Part shown: piece by piece, positions 33,801 to 42,503 of the stretch
Position numbering within the stretch: the stretch's first letter is position 1
How the letters are laid out: every line of letters starts with the position of its first letter
NCBI RefSeq assembly: GCF_035194505.1
Contig: NZ_CP136573.1
Location: forward strand, 2,982,048 to 3,046,047
Source of the DNA: Erythrobacter sp.
GTDB lineage: Bacteria; Pseudomonadota; Alphaproteobacteria; Sphingomonadales; Sphingomonadaceae
Length of the DNA: 64,000 bases
Reading direction: 5' to 3'
Notes under the pieces: generated by a model
The model's input: only the letters and a program-made list of their open reading frames with translations
Told to the model about the DNA's origin: nothing
Databases searched by the model: none
Position numbers and translations under genes: made by a program

Positions 33801-34521
33801 CGCGCGGTCTTTGGCGCGGGGGCCCGTTCGCGTCGCGCTGGTCGGCGCGACCGGTCTTGTCGGGCGCAAGGTGATCGCAATCGCGAGCCTTGGAGACGAG
33901 GCGCGCATTCTCGGCATTGCCCGGCGCGAGGCGCCGCTGCCGCCGGGTGCGCGGATGGAAATGTTCGTCGCCGAGCCGGACAAATGGGCCGAGGTGCTCG
34001 AAGCCGTGCGCCCGCGCGCGCTGATCTGTGCGCTGGGCACGACGATGAAGAAGGCGGGCGGCGATCAATCGGCCTTCCGCGCGGTCGATTTCGATCTGGT
34101 GCTGAAAACGGCCGAGGCGGCCAAGGCGGCGGGCGTGCCCAACATGGTGCTGGTGAGCGCGGCGGGGGCCGATGCGCGCTCCAAGAGCTTCTACATGCGG
34201 GTGAAGGGCGAGGCCGAAGACGCCGTCTCGCGTGTGGGTTTCAAGCGGCTCGACATTCTCCATCCCGGCCTGCTGCGCGGCGAGCGGGTGTACGACCTGC
34301 GCTTTGCCGAGCGCGCCGCGATCATCGCTGCGCCGCTGATCGATCCGCTGCTGTCGGGCAAGTGGGAACGGTTCCGCTCGATCGATGCCGCGCTGGTGGC
34401 CGAGGCGGCATTGGGCCTTGCGCTGCGGCGGGCAGGCGGGCGCTTTACCCATGATAACGAGGCGATGCGCCGCGCCGCGCGCGAATGGCGGCGGGTGCGC
34501 GAGACGGGGGAAGAGGCATGA
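33793..34521 (+). CDS. NAD(P)-binding Rossmann protein (HTATIP2-like)
   Basis: A 242-residue atypical SDR/NmrA-like protein: dinucleotide motif VALVGATGLVGRKV near residue 15, ALGTTMKKAGGDQSAFRAVDFD, and NMVLVSAAGADARSKSFYMRVKGEAEDAV, in which the Tyr-x3-Lys pattern (YMRVK) is kept. Close relatives are called oxidoreductases or epimerases of unknown substrate. The gene overlaps dgt by 8 bp and the ABA4-like gene by 4 bp, forming a three-gene transcript. Confidence 0.85.
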   Translation: MSDARSLARGPVRVALVGATGLVGRKVIAIASLGDEARILGIARREAPLPPGARMEMFVAEPDKWAEVLEAVRPRALICALGTTMKKAGGDQSAFRAVDFDLVLKTAEAAKAAGVPNMVLVSAAGADARSKSFYMRVKGEAEDAVSRVGFKRLDILHPGLLRGERVYDLRFAERAAIIAAPLIDPLLSGKWERFRSIDAALVAEAALGLALRRAGGRFTHDNEAMRRAAREWRRVRETGEEA

Positions 34522-34970
34522 TCGACTGGAACGCGGTGTTCTCCATGGTCAATCTGCTCGCGCTGATCGCGTGGGTGGGGCTGATATTCCTGCCGCGCTG
34601 GCCGGCGCTGCTTTCGGGCGTGCTCTATCTGGGCGTGGGCCTGCTGTGCCTGATCTATGCGACCGGGCTGATCGGGCTGCTCTCGGGCCTCATCCCCAAA
34701 CCGCAGGGCGGTGGCGCGGATTTCACCACGATTGCGGGCGTGCGTTCGATCTTCGCCAGCGATCCGGGGGTGACGATCGGCTGGACGCATTATCTCGCCT
34801 TCGATCTGTTCGTCGGCCTGTGGATCGCGCGCGATGGCGATGCGAAGAACATCTCGCGTTTCATCCAGGCGCCGGTGCTGTTCGCGACCTTCATGGCCGG
34901 GCCGCTGGGGCTGGGCCTGTGGCTGCTGATCCGCGAGCCTGCCGCGCGCAAACAGGGCCGGTTTCGCTAA
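34518..34970 (+). CDS. ABA4-like integral membrane protein (DUF4281)
   Basis: A 150-residue protein with about four transmembrane helices. It fits the ABA4-like family: short N-terminal head MIDWNAVFSMVNLLALIAWVGL, a central soluble loop with FASDPGVTIGWTHYLAFDLFVGLWIARD, and a final helix ending in a basic tail RKQGRFR. The plant member is needed for neoxanthin formation; bacterial homologues are common in carotenoid-making sphingomonads but their role is unproven. The ATGA start is coupled to the Rossmann protein. 68 bp separate it from the ligase gene. Confidence 0.75.
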   Translation: MIDWNAVFSMVNLLALIAWVGLIFLPRWPALLSGVLYLGVGLLCLIYATGLIGLLSGLIPKPQGGGADFTTIAGVRSIFASDPGVTIGWTHYLAFDLFVGLWIARDGDAKNISRFIQAPVLFATFMAGPLGLGLWLLIREPAARKQGRFR

Positions 34971-35038
34971 ATCGCAGGTAGACCGGCGCGGCCGCTTCCG
35001 CTTAACTCTCGCAAACGCTTTTGGGAGAGAGCACGGCC

Positions 35039-36601
35039 ATGGCACGTAACGCCTTTCACGATCATCAGACCTTCGATGCGATCATGCACTTCTGGGCGAA
35101 GGAGCGGCCTGATGGACACGCCTTCGATCAGGAGGGGCGGGTCACCACCTATGCCGAGGCCGATGATCTGACGCGGCGGCTGATCGCGCTGATGCAGGCG
35201 CGCGGCATTGCTGCGGGGGACCGGGTGGCGTGGCTCGGCAAGAACCGCGATATCTACTTCCTGCTCTATATCGCAGCGGCCCGCATGGGGGCGGTGATGG
35301 TGCCAATCGGCTGGCGCCTCGCCCCGCGCGAGATTGCCTATATCCTCACCGATACCGACGCGAAGCTGCTGTTTGCCGATGCCGATTTCGTCGAGACGGC
35401 GCATCAGGTGGCGGGCGATGTTCCGGCCAATCCCGAAGTGATCGAGGCCGAGGCCGCGCGCACCGCAGCGGCGGGCTTCGAGCCTGCTGACTATACCCCG
35501 CCCGGCCCGCATGATCCGGTGCTCCAGCTCTACACCTCGGGCACCACGGGCAATCCCAAAGGGGCGATGCTGTCGAACACCAATCTGCTGGGCCTGCGCA
35601 ATGCGGGGGTTGCGGCAGGGCTCGACTGGCAGTTCTACGAGCCGGGTGACTGCATGCTCGTCGCCATGCCCTGCGCGCATATTGGCGGGACGGGGCTGGT
35701 GAATATCGCGGTGGCGAGCGGGGTGAGGAGCCTCGTGCAGGCGGAATTCTCCCCCGTCGGCGTGCTCGAAGCGATCGAGGCAGGCGCGACCCATATGTTC
35801 ATCGTGCCGGCCGCCTTGCAGATGGTGGTCCAGCACCCGCGCGCGGCGACCACGGATTTCTCCAACCTCAAATATCTGATGTATGGCGCTGCGCCCATGC
35901 CCTTGGAATTGCTCAAGGAAGCGGTGCGCACCATGCCCACCACCAAGTTCCTGCAAGCCTACGGCATGACCGAAACCAGCGGCACGATCTCGATCCTCCC
36001 GCCCGAGGATCACTCCCTCGAAGGCAACCAGCGCATGCGCTCGGCGGGCAAGGCCTGCCCGGGCGTCGAGATCGAAGTGCGCGGGAGCGACAACAAAGAG
36101 GTGCCGCGCGGCGATATCGGCGAGGTCTGCATCCGCTCGCCCTCCAACACCGCGGGCTACTGGAAGCTGCCCGAAGCCACCGCCAAGACCATCGATCCCG
36201 ACGGCTGGCTCCACACCGGCGATGCGGGCGTGATGGACGAGGACGGCTATGTCTACATCCAGGACCGCATCAAGGACATGATCATCTCGGGCGGCGAGAA
36301 CGTCTATCCCGCAGAGGTGGAGAGCGCGATCTACGGCCACCCCGCCATCGCCGAGGTCGCGGTGATCGGCGTGCCGAGCGCCAAGTGGGGCGAGGAGGTG
36401 AAGGCCTGTGTCGTCGCCAAGCCGGGCATGGAAGTGGACGAGGCCGACGTCATCGCCTGGGCGCGCGAGCGGATCGCGGCCTTCAAGGCGCCCAAGAGCG
36501 TCGAGGTCATCCCGCTGATGCCGCGCAACGCCTCTGGCAAGATCCTGCGCCGCGAATTGCGCGCACCCTATTGGGAAGGGCAGGAGCGGCAGGTCTCCTG
36601 A
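35039..36601 (+). CDS. Long-chain-fatty-acid/acyl-CoA ligase, AMP-forming
   Basis: A 520-residue ANL-superfamily enzyme that activates a carboxylic acid to acyl-AMP and then acyl-CoA. The P-loop-like motif YTSGTTGNPKGAML is near residue 165, followed by YGMTETSGTISILP, GWLHTGDAGVMDEDGYVYIQDRIKDMIISGGENVYPAEVE, and the C-terminal catalytic Lys in PRNASGKILRRELR. The acid substrate cannot be read from sequence. Start at ATG 35039 behind GGGAGAG. The stop overlaps the DUF938 start by 1 bp. Confidence 0.92.
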   Translation: MARNAFHDHQTFDAIMHFWAKERPDGHAFDQEGRVTTYAEADDLTRRLIALMQARGIAAGDRVAWLGKNRDIYFLLYIAAARMGAVMVPIGWRLAPREIAYILTDTDAKLLFADADFVETAHQVAGDVPANPEVIEAEAARTAAAGFEPADYTPPGPHDPVLQLYTSGTTGNPKGAMLSNTNLLGLRNAGVAAGLDWQFYEPGDCMLVAMPCAHIGGTGLVNIAVASGVRSLVQAEFSPVGVLEAIEAGATHMFIVPAALQMVVQHPRAATTDFSNLKYLMYGAAPMPLELLKEAVRTMPTTKFLQAYGMTETSGTISILPPEDHSLEGNQRMRSAGKACPGVEIEVRGSDNKEVPRGDIGEVCIRSPSNTAGYWKLPEATAKTIDPDGWLHTGDAGVMDEDGYVYIQDRIKDMIISGGENVYPAEVESAIYGHPAIAEVAVIGVPSAKWGEEVKACVVAKPGMEVDEADVIAWARERIAAFKAPKSVEVIPLMPRNASGKILRRELRAPYWEGQERQVS

Positions 36602-37209
36602 TGGCGAAGCAGCACGCGCCTGCCACCCTGCGCAACCGCGCAGCGATTGCCGATGTGCTGGCGCGTGAATTGCCGACGCAGGGCGCGGTGCTTGAGATCG
36701 CGGCGGGGACGGGCGAGCACGCGGTGTTCTTCGCGGGCCATTTCCCCGCGCTCCGCTGGCAGCCGAGTGATCCTTCAGCCGAGGCGCTGGCCTCGATCGC
36801 GGCCTACCGGGAGGATTACGCGGGCCGCAATCTCGCCGCCCCGCTGATGCTCGATGCCGCCGCACCCGAAAGCTGGCCGATCGAGCAGGCTGACGCGGTG
36901 GTGTGCATCAACATGGTCCACATCAGCCCGTGGGAGGCGACCCTTGGCCTGTTTGCAGGCGCGGCGCGGGTGCTGGGGGCGAGCGGCGGCCCGCTGGTGC
37001 TCTATGGCCCCTATATCGAGGCAGGCGTGGAAACCGCGCCCTCCAATCTCGACTTCGATGCCAGCCTCAAGTCGCGCAACCCCGCTTGGGGCCTGCGCCG
37101 CCTTGAGGATCTAGATCGCGTTGCATCGGAGCATGGTTTCGAGCGCTCCAGCCGGTACGAAATGCCAGCCAACAACCTGACGCTCGTCTACAGAAAGCGT
37201 TCGCCGTAG
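36601..37209 (+). CDS. DUF938 SAM-dependent methyltransferase-like protein
   Basis: A 202-residue class I methyltransferase fold: SAM motif VLEIAAGTGEHAVFFAGHFP near residue 28, the acidic/Pro motif QPSDPS, VVCINMVHISPWEATLGLF, and the family-specific C-terminus VLYGPYIEAG...TAPSNLDFDASL...YEMPANNLTLVYRK. Function unknown; a role downstream of acyl-CoA formation is hinted by coupling to the ligase. Positions 37004-37022 are identical to 41223-41241 in a fossil copy beyond the zinc locus. The following gap to 37321 shows only the small dyad GTCCGC-N5-GTGGAC. Confidence 0.88.
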   Translation: MAKQHAPATLRNRAAIADVLARELPTQGAVLEIAAGTGEHAVFFAGHFPALRWQPSDPSAEALASIAAYREDYAGRNLAAPLMLDAAAPESWPIEQADAVVCINMVHISPWEATLGLFAGAARVLGASGGPLVLYGPYIEAGVETAPSNLDFDASLKSRNPAWGLRRLEDLDRVASEHGFERSSRYEMPANNLTLVYRKRSP

Positions 37210-37321
37210 AGCATGGAACGGCCTCGCAGTGTCCGCTTTTTGTGGACGCGAAAAAAGCTGCCGTTCGGCGATCGACCCCATATCGGCCTTCGGGAAGGAC
37301 TCGGCGGGAGCCGTGTCAGTA

Positions 37322-39415
37322 TCAGAACTGGTCCGAAATCGTGAAGGTCACAAACTCGCCGCGCTCCCGGTCCAGCACCTCGGTTCCGATGAAGGCCCCA
37401 CTGCGGTCGGATGCGAAAAGCTGGCGGTCGCGCGGGAAACGGGTCTGGAACAGGTTGCTTGCCTCCAGTCGCATCTTGACCCCGAAGAACCGCGTCGTTT
37501 CTGCGAAGGCGGTGATGCGCCGTCCGCGTCGGTCAATGATCGACTCGTTGGCGAAGACGGTGCTGGTGCGCCGCGCGGGTTCATAAGTCATGCCCCAGGC
37601 GATCCGCGCGTCGCTCAGATCCTGTCGGAAATCGATGGCGATGTCGGGATTGGCAAGGCCCGTCACCACCCGCGTTTCTCCGGTGATCGGATCGCGGAAA
37701 GATGCGTCTCGGAAATTGGCCGAGATCTCGATTAGTCCGCCCTTGATGAAGCCGGAGAGCGGCAGCGCCGCCTCGGTCTCGATCCCCCACACCCGCGCCG
37801 AACCGGCATTGGCGAGGCCCGGCACTCCGCTCGGCAGGATCACCTGTTCGAGCACGTCTGCGCGCCATTCGTGGAAGGCTTGCGCATTGAGCGCGAAGCC
37901 ACGGGGGAGACGCAGGTCGGCGGTTATACTGGCACGCCAGGTCTGGTCGGGGCCGAGATCGGGATTGCCCGCCAGCAAGCGATCATCCTCGGCATTGGCG
38001 GAGGCGGCGAAATCGTTGAAATCCAGTTGGCCGACAGTGCGGCGCATCGCGGCACGCAGCTGCACTGATCCCGAAGCCTGCCAGGTCAGCGCCAGCTAAG
38101 GCTTGAGAAATGTGAATTCATTGCGCCCGCTGGTATCGCCGGAAACAGTGATCCGCGAGAATTCCGCCGCCATCCCAGCCTCCAGCGTCCAGCGGGGGGC
38201 GAGCACCCAGGTGAGATTGCCGAAGGTCTCGCCGCGCCATTCGGAAACGGCGACATCCGATGCAGGCAGCGCGATCGGACGCACCCCGCCTGCATCTTCC
38301 ACCTCAAGCGCGATGCGGGAATCGAGCCGGTTATAGGCCAGCTCCACCCCGAATTCGGGCCGCAAACCGCCTTCGAGCTTGCCGATCGTAACGCGCGTGA
38401 GCGCCTCGATGGGCATGCGTTGGGCGGCGAAGCGGTTGATTATCGGCGGGCTGGCGGGCGGCTGCGAGATGACATTGGCCGATCTGACCTCGCTAGCCTG
38501 CACCGAACCGAGGCCGAGCAGCTTCAGCACCCACCCATGTGCGACCTGACCCGTCCAATCTGCGCTCAGCTCGCCTTGCCAGAATTCGGAATCGAGACGG
38601 ATATCCGAGCGGCGGTCTGCGGGGCCGCCATCGGGTTCGCGACCCAGAAAACCATCGCGTCCGGTCTCTTGGTAGTAACGGCTGTTGCCGAAGCGCGCGT
38701 TGATGGTCAGCGTTCCGCCCGCCAGCAGACGCTTGGCCTCGGTCGCGATGAAGGCATCGCGCAAGGTCGAAGGCAGGGTCTCCTCCTCAAACGCTACGAG
38801 CCTGCCGCCCGCATCGCGGCGGATGCGGTCGATGTTGTCAAACGTGAACTGTTCCCAGAAAGCGTTCACTTTCGTGGTGGTTGACCATGCGCCCAGCGGT
38901 GCAGTGAAGGACACCTCGCCGCGCGGGTAGACAAGGCCTGCCGGATTGCGTTCCAGCTCGCCCGACCAGGTGCCGGCAAAGCTCTGCGGTTTGCGGATGA
39001 CGTTGGCGATCAGGCCCTGTCCGGCAGTTTCCCCGGCGCGCTGGGCACCGCGTGTCACCTCGATCCGGTCGATCGCATCGGCGGGGATGCGGCTGAGGAA
39101 GTCCTCGAGCCCGCCCGCTTTGATCGTCGGCCGCTCGCCATCGACCAGCACATTGCCCGCCGCACCTGCAAACCCGCGCAGCTCTGCGCCGGTATCGAGG
39201 CTGAACCCGGGCACGCGTTCCAGCAGTTCGAGTGCGGTCTGGGGGTAGAAGCGGTCAAAGAAGGCACGCGGATAGGCCTCGACCGCCGCGGCAGGTGGAG
39301 GTGCAGGCGGGGGCGGCGCCGTGTCATCCTGTGCCGCCAACGGGGCGCAATGGGCGAGCGAGACCAGCATTGCGCCCGCAGCAACCACCAGCCGGGTCTT
39401 GACCGATCCCGTCAC
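37322..39415 (-). pseudogene. TonB-dependent receptor of the zinc locus, interrupted by an in-frame TAG
   Basis: An otherwise intact 697-codon outer-membrane receptor. It has a signal peptide (VVAAGAMLVSLAHCAPLAAQ region), a plug domain with LLERVPGFSLDTGAELRGFAG and VLVDGERPTIKAGG, a barrel, and a C-terminal phenylalanine (TISDQF). At 38096-38098 a TAG replaces codon 440, after ...NEFTFLKP; the frame then continues uninterrupted as LALTWQASGS and on to the end. One base change (for example TCG to TAG) explains it. GTG 39415 lies 1 bp after the CobW stop, so the genes are coupled. Premature stop, readthrough or sequencing error are all possible. Confidence 0.82.
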
Positions 39416-39416
39416 C

Positions 39417-40661
39417 TCAAACCGGCTCAAGCACGGTCTGCGCTTCTCCCCAAGCTGGGAAGGGATCGTTGAGGCGCTCCCACTTGTCCGGAGTGAATTC
39501 GTCCGTGGGGAGCAGACAATCGTCGAGCGCCGCAGTGATCGCAGCCTTGTCCAGCCCGATGCCGATGAACACCAGTTCCTGCCGCCGGTCACCCCAAACG
39601 GCGTCCCAGTGGCGGATCACGAATTCCTCGAAACTGCCATCATCCGGCCAGCGGTTCTTCGGGACGGCGGCCCACCAGCGGCCCATGCGGCTGACGCTTT
39701 TCTGATGCCCGGCAATCGCCAACTCGCCGAGAAAATCGGTGCGAGTGGCGAGCCAGAAGTGGCCCTTGGCGCGGATCACCTTGTCGAGCGCATCGCCGGT
39801 CAGGAAGCGGTAGAACATCGCCGGGTGGAACGGCCGCCGCGCGCGGTAGACGAAGCTTTCGACGCCATATTCCTCGCTCTCCGGGCGGTGGCTGGCGTAG
39901 TCATAGAGCTCCTTCATCCACAGCGGGTGCTGTTCGGAACGCTCCTCATCATACAGTCCGGTATCGAGGATCGTGTCGAGCGCGACCATGCCGAAGTCCG
40001 CCTCAATGATCCGTGCATCGGCGTTCAATGACGCGACCACCTGCTTGACTGTGGCGAGCTGTTCGGGGCTTACAGCGCTCGCCTTGTTGACGATCACAAC
40101 GTCGGCGAATTCGATCTGTTCGACGAGCAGGCCCACCAGAGAGCGATCATCGCCTTCGCCCGCCGTTTCGCCGCGCGCAGAGAGCAGATCCGTGCTCGAA
40201 TAATCGGCCAGCAGGTTGAGCGCATCAACCACCGTCACCATGGTATCAAGCCGTGCGACATCGCCAAGGCACTCGTCATCTTGATCGCGGAACGAGAAGG
40301 TGGCGGCGACCGGCAGGGGTTCGGAAATGCCGGTGCTTTCGATCACGAGATAGTCGAAGCGGCCTTCCTCGGCGAGTGTGCGCACTTCCTTGAGCAGATC
40401 GTCGCGCAAGGTGCAGCAGATGCAGCCATTGGTCATCTCGACCAGCGTTTCTTCCGCGCGGGACAGCGCTGCCTCGCCGCCGCGCACCAGATCGGCATCG
40501 ATATTGATCTCGCTCATATCGTTGACGATCACCGCCACGCGCTTTCCCTCGCGATTGGCAAGAATGTGGTTGAGCAGCGTGGTCTTGCCCGCGCCGAGAA
40601 AGCCGGACAGCACGGTGACGGGCAAGCGGCGATCGGCAGGTGAGAGGGAGATTGCATTCAT
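39417..40661 (-). CDS. CobW/COG0523 GTPase, probable zinc metallochaperone
   Basis: A 414-residue G3E-family GTPase: Walker A GFLGAGKTTLLNH, the metal-binding CxCC motif in NGCICCTLRDDLL, ESTGISEP, VNKAS as the G4 site, and a C-terminal CobW_C domain (PFHPAMFYRFL...GHFWLATRTD...W). Related ZigA/ZagA-type proteins move zinc to client enzymes during zinc starvation and are Zur-regulated. The 18-bp palindrome 50 bp upstream supports this. The receptor gene follows immediately; a MerC-like gene diverges upstream. Confidence 0.9.
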   Translation of the reverse strand: MNAISLSPADRRLPVTVLSGFLGAGKTTLLNHILANREGKRVAVIVNDMSEINIDADLVRGGEAALSRAEETLVEMTNGCICCTLRDDLLKEVRTLAEEGRFDYLVIESTGISEPLPVAATFSFRDQDDECLGDVARLDTMVTVVDALNLLADYSSTDLLSARGETAGEGDDRSLVGLLVEQIEFADVVIVNKASAVSPEQLATVKQVVASLNADARIIEADFGMVALDTILDTGLYDEERSEQHPLWMKELYDYASHRPESEEYGVESFVYRARRPFHPAMFYRFLTGDALDKVIRAKGHFWLATRTDFLGELAIAGHQKSVSRMGRWWAAVPKNRWPDDGSFEEFVIRHWDAVWGDRRQELVFIGIGLDKAAITAALDDCLLPTDEFTPDKWERLNDPFPAWGEAQTVLEPV

Positions 40662-40710
40662 GCGTCAACTCCTGTCGGCTGATACTTGAAACGGGGCGCG
40701 AGGCCATTAC

Positions 40711-40728
40711 GTTATGTTGTATCATAAC
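40711..40728. promoter_or_regulatory. Probable Zur operator between CobW and MerC-like genes
   Basis: GTTATG-TTGTAT-CATAAC has perfect 6-bp arms and an A/T-rich centre, in a GC-rich genome. It sits between the two divergent genes (50 bp from one start, 17 bp from the other). It resembles alphaproteobacterial Zur boxes; regulator identity is inferred from the gene content. Confidence 0.65.
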
Positions 40729-40744
40729 TCAATAGGGGCGTGGG

Positions 40745-41155
40745 ATGGCAACTTCACTTCCATCGGCGGGCGGCGAGGCGCCGTGGCACCGCTTGGGCAT
40801 CGGCCTCTCGGCGCTTTGCCTTTTGCATTGCCTTGCGCTTCCGTGGCTGCTCGCGAGCTTGCCAGTGGTGATGCTCGCCGCTTTGCCAGAGGCGTTACGC
40901 GACGAAGAATGGCTCCACGCTGCGTTGATCATCCCGGTGATCTTCGTCAGCGGGCCAGTGCTGCTGCGCGGCAAGCCGGGCCATTGGCAGAGCGGACTGG
41001 TGCTGGCAGCCTTCGCCGCATTGATCGGCGCGCTGTTCACCGCAAGCGAGGTGGCCGATCAAATGCTGACAGTAACCGGAGCGGCGTTGTTGCTGGCCGC
41101 ACACGGGGCGAGACTGCGACGAGGCCATCAGCATGGACCTTGCGGATTGGCCTAA
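40745..41155 (+). CDS. MerC-domain membrane protein
   Basis: A 136-residue protein with about four hydrophobic helices. The first has LGIGLSALCLLHCLALPWLLA, where the cysteine pair C-x3-C in the membrane resembles the metal-binding pair of MerC mercury transporters. The C-terminus is His/Cys-rich (RRGHQHGPCG), suggesting metal coordination. The genomic context (CobW, putative Zur box, TonB receptor) points to zinc handling rather than mercury; no mer genes are present. No clear Shine-Dalgarno; the ATG at 40745 begins the likely frame. Confidence 0.8.
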   Translation: MATSLPSAGGEAPWHRLGIGLSALCLLHCLALPWLLASLPVVMLAALPEALRDEEWLHAALIIPVIFVSGPVLLRGKPGHWQSGLVLAAFAALIGALFTASEVADQMLTVTGAALLLAAHGARLRRGHQHGPCGLA

Positions 41156-41218
41156 GCGATGGTGCAAGGCGGCCCGATCACAATCTGAGCGCAGCGAGAC
41201 GGGGGGTGAGCCGCCGTT

Positions 41219-41341
41219 TCGCATGGCCCCTATATCGAGGCCGAGGCGCTGGACGCGGTTGCTGCCGGGCTGGGCATGGCCAGAAGCGCCCGATATGCGC
41301 TTCCGGCGAACAACATCATCCTCGTCTATAGAGCCGCTTAA
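41219..41341 (+). pseudogene. 3' fossil of a second DUF938 gene
   Basis: In one frame (codons from 41225) the sequence reads GPYIEAEALDAVAAGLGM and then ARYALPANNIILVYRAA plus stop. This corresponds to the C-terminus of the DUF938 protein at 36601-37209, with about 35 residues missing after GPYIEA. It has no start; an in-frame TGA lies at 41207. The match with the intact gene begins abruptly at an identical 19-bp block. The stop overlaps the entericidin gene on the other strand. Confidence 0.75.
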
Positions 41342-41469
41342 TCAATCGCGCGCTTGCCTGCGCGGCCGACCGACTTGATGTCGTCCCCCAGCCCGTCGAC
41401 CGTGTTGCAGGCGGTGGTCGTGACCGTCAGGGCGGCGAGCGCCACGGCGAAAATCGTTTTGCGAATCAT
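41338..41469 (-). CDS. Entericidin A/B family lipoprotein
   Basis: A 43-residue product: MIRKTIFAVALAALTVTTTA followed by CNTVDGLGDDIKSVGRAGKRAID. The lipobox TTAC, short length and the central NTxxGxGxDIxxxG pattern are diagnostic of entericidins, small lipoproteins known from the E. coli toxin-antidote pair. GGAG lies 8 bp before the ATG. Such single entericidin genes are widespread in alphaproteobacteria and are probably membrane-stress lipoproteins. Confidence 0.85.
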   Translation of the reverse strand: MIRKTIFAVALAALTVTTTACNTVDGLGDDIKSVGRAGKRAID

Positions 41470-41514
41470 GAGAGGCTCCAATCGTTCAAGGCTTCAACGC
41501 GCGAGGCTAGGCCC

Positions 41515-42438
41515 TTATTCCTGACCCGCGCGTGAAGCGCTGGCCAGACCCTTTGCGAGACGCCGTTCGCGCCATGCGATGATCACCCCTGCGGCAATGA
41601 TCAACGGCGCGCCAAGCCACAGGCTGGCGGGTGCGGCGCGGTCGAAGACGTAATAGCCATATACGCTCGCCCACAGCAGCGAGGTGTAGTCCATCAGCAG
41701 GATCACCGCCGCCGAGCCGAACCGCAGCGAGGTGGTGAGCAGCATCTGCGCGCCCCCGCCGACTACTCCCATGCCGAGGATCAGCGCCCAGGTGAGCGGA
41801 TCGTGGCTCGCCATCACGAAGGGCAGGGCCAGCGCGGCGACTGGGGTCGTCAGCGCGGCGAACCAGAAGACGATGCTCCACGGGTTTTCGGTGGTGTTGA
41901 GATCCTGCAACTGGAAGCTGATGAGCGCGACCATGAAGGGCGCGACGAGGCCCACCGCCACGCCCGCCAGCGTCACGCCTTCATGCGCGGTGCCGAAAGG
42001 CTGCATCACCACCAGCACGCCCGCAAAGCCGATCCCCACCGCGCCCCAGCGCCACGGGCCGATGCGCTGGCCGAACAGGGCGATGGCGATCAGCACAGCA
42101 AAGATCGGCGCGGTAAAGCCCAGCGTCGTCGCTTCGGCCAGCGGCAGCAGCAGCACCGCGCCATAGGTGAAGATCATGCCGAACAGGCCCGAGGCCGCGC
42201 GCCGTCCGTGCGCCCCGAGGCGCTTGGTGCGCAGCAAGGCGATCCGGCCGGTGATGGCGAGCCCTGCGCCCAGCAGGATCATGGTGATGAGCTGGCGCCA
42301 GAAGATCAGCTCGACCAGATGCGCGCCGCGCTCTCCTGCGAGCTTCACCAGCATCGCCATCGTCGCCAGCGCGAAGGCGGCAAGCAGCCGCACGAACAGC
42401 GCGAGCAGCGGGCGGGGGCGGGCGATCGAGCCATCCAT
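41515..42438 (-). CDS. DMT-superfamily (EamA) transporter
   Basis: A 307-residue protein with about ten transmembrane helices in two EamA halves (first ending GVLVVMQPFG, second with MLLTTSLRFGSAAVILLMDYTSLLWASVYGYYVFD). Members export small metabolites; the substrate is unknown. The basic tail WRERRLAKGLA lies after the last helix. I use ATG 42438; a longer frame to 42483 adds 15 residues without membrane character. Diverges from a small membrane-protein gene. Confidence 0.87.
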   Translation of the reverse strand: MDGSIARPRPLLALFVRLLAAFALATMAMLVKLAGERGAHLVELIFWRQLITMILLGAGLAITGRIALLRTKRLGAHGRRAASGLFGMIFTYGAVLLLPLAEATTLGFTAPIFAVLIAIALFGQRIGPWRWGAVGIGFAGVLVVMQPFGTAHEGVTLAGVAVGLVAPFMVALISFQLQDLNTTENPWSIVFWFAALTTPVAALALPFVMASHDPLTWALILGMGVVGGGAQMLLTTSLRFGSAAVILLMDYTSLLWASVYGYYVFDRAAPASLWLGAPLIIAAGVIIAWRERRLAKGLASASRAGQE

Positions 42439-42503
42439 CGCCCGATGGCTTGGCCGAGGCGCGAGGCTTGTGCAAGCGCGCACAGCCCCTACATCAGCGC
42501 GCC

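Noticed and set aside
37322..38065. Separate 247-residue receptor gene starting at GTG 38065
   Set aside because: It lacks a signal peptide and plug and is exactly in frame with the upstream receptor half; a single interrupted gene is the better model.
40745..41155. Mercury-resistance transporter (MerC) as part of a mer operon
   Set aside because: No merA, merP, merT or merR nearby; the putative Zur box and CobW point to zinc.
41133..41378. 81-residue frame after the MerC-like gene
   Set aside because: Its sequence is in a different frame from the DUF938 fossil, has no family features and overlaps the MerC-like 3' end and the entericidin gene.
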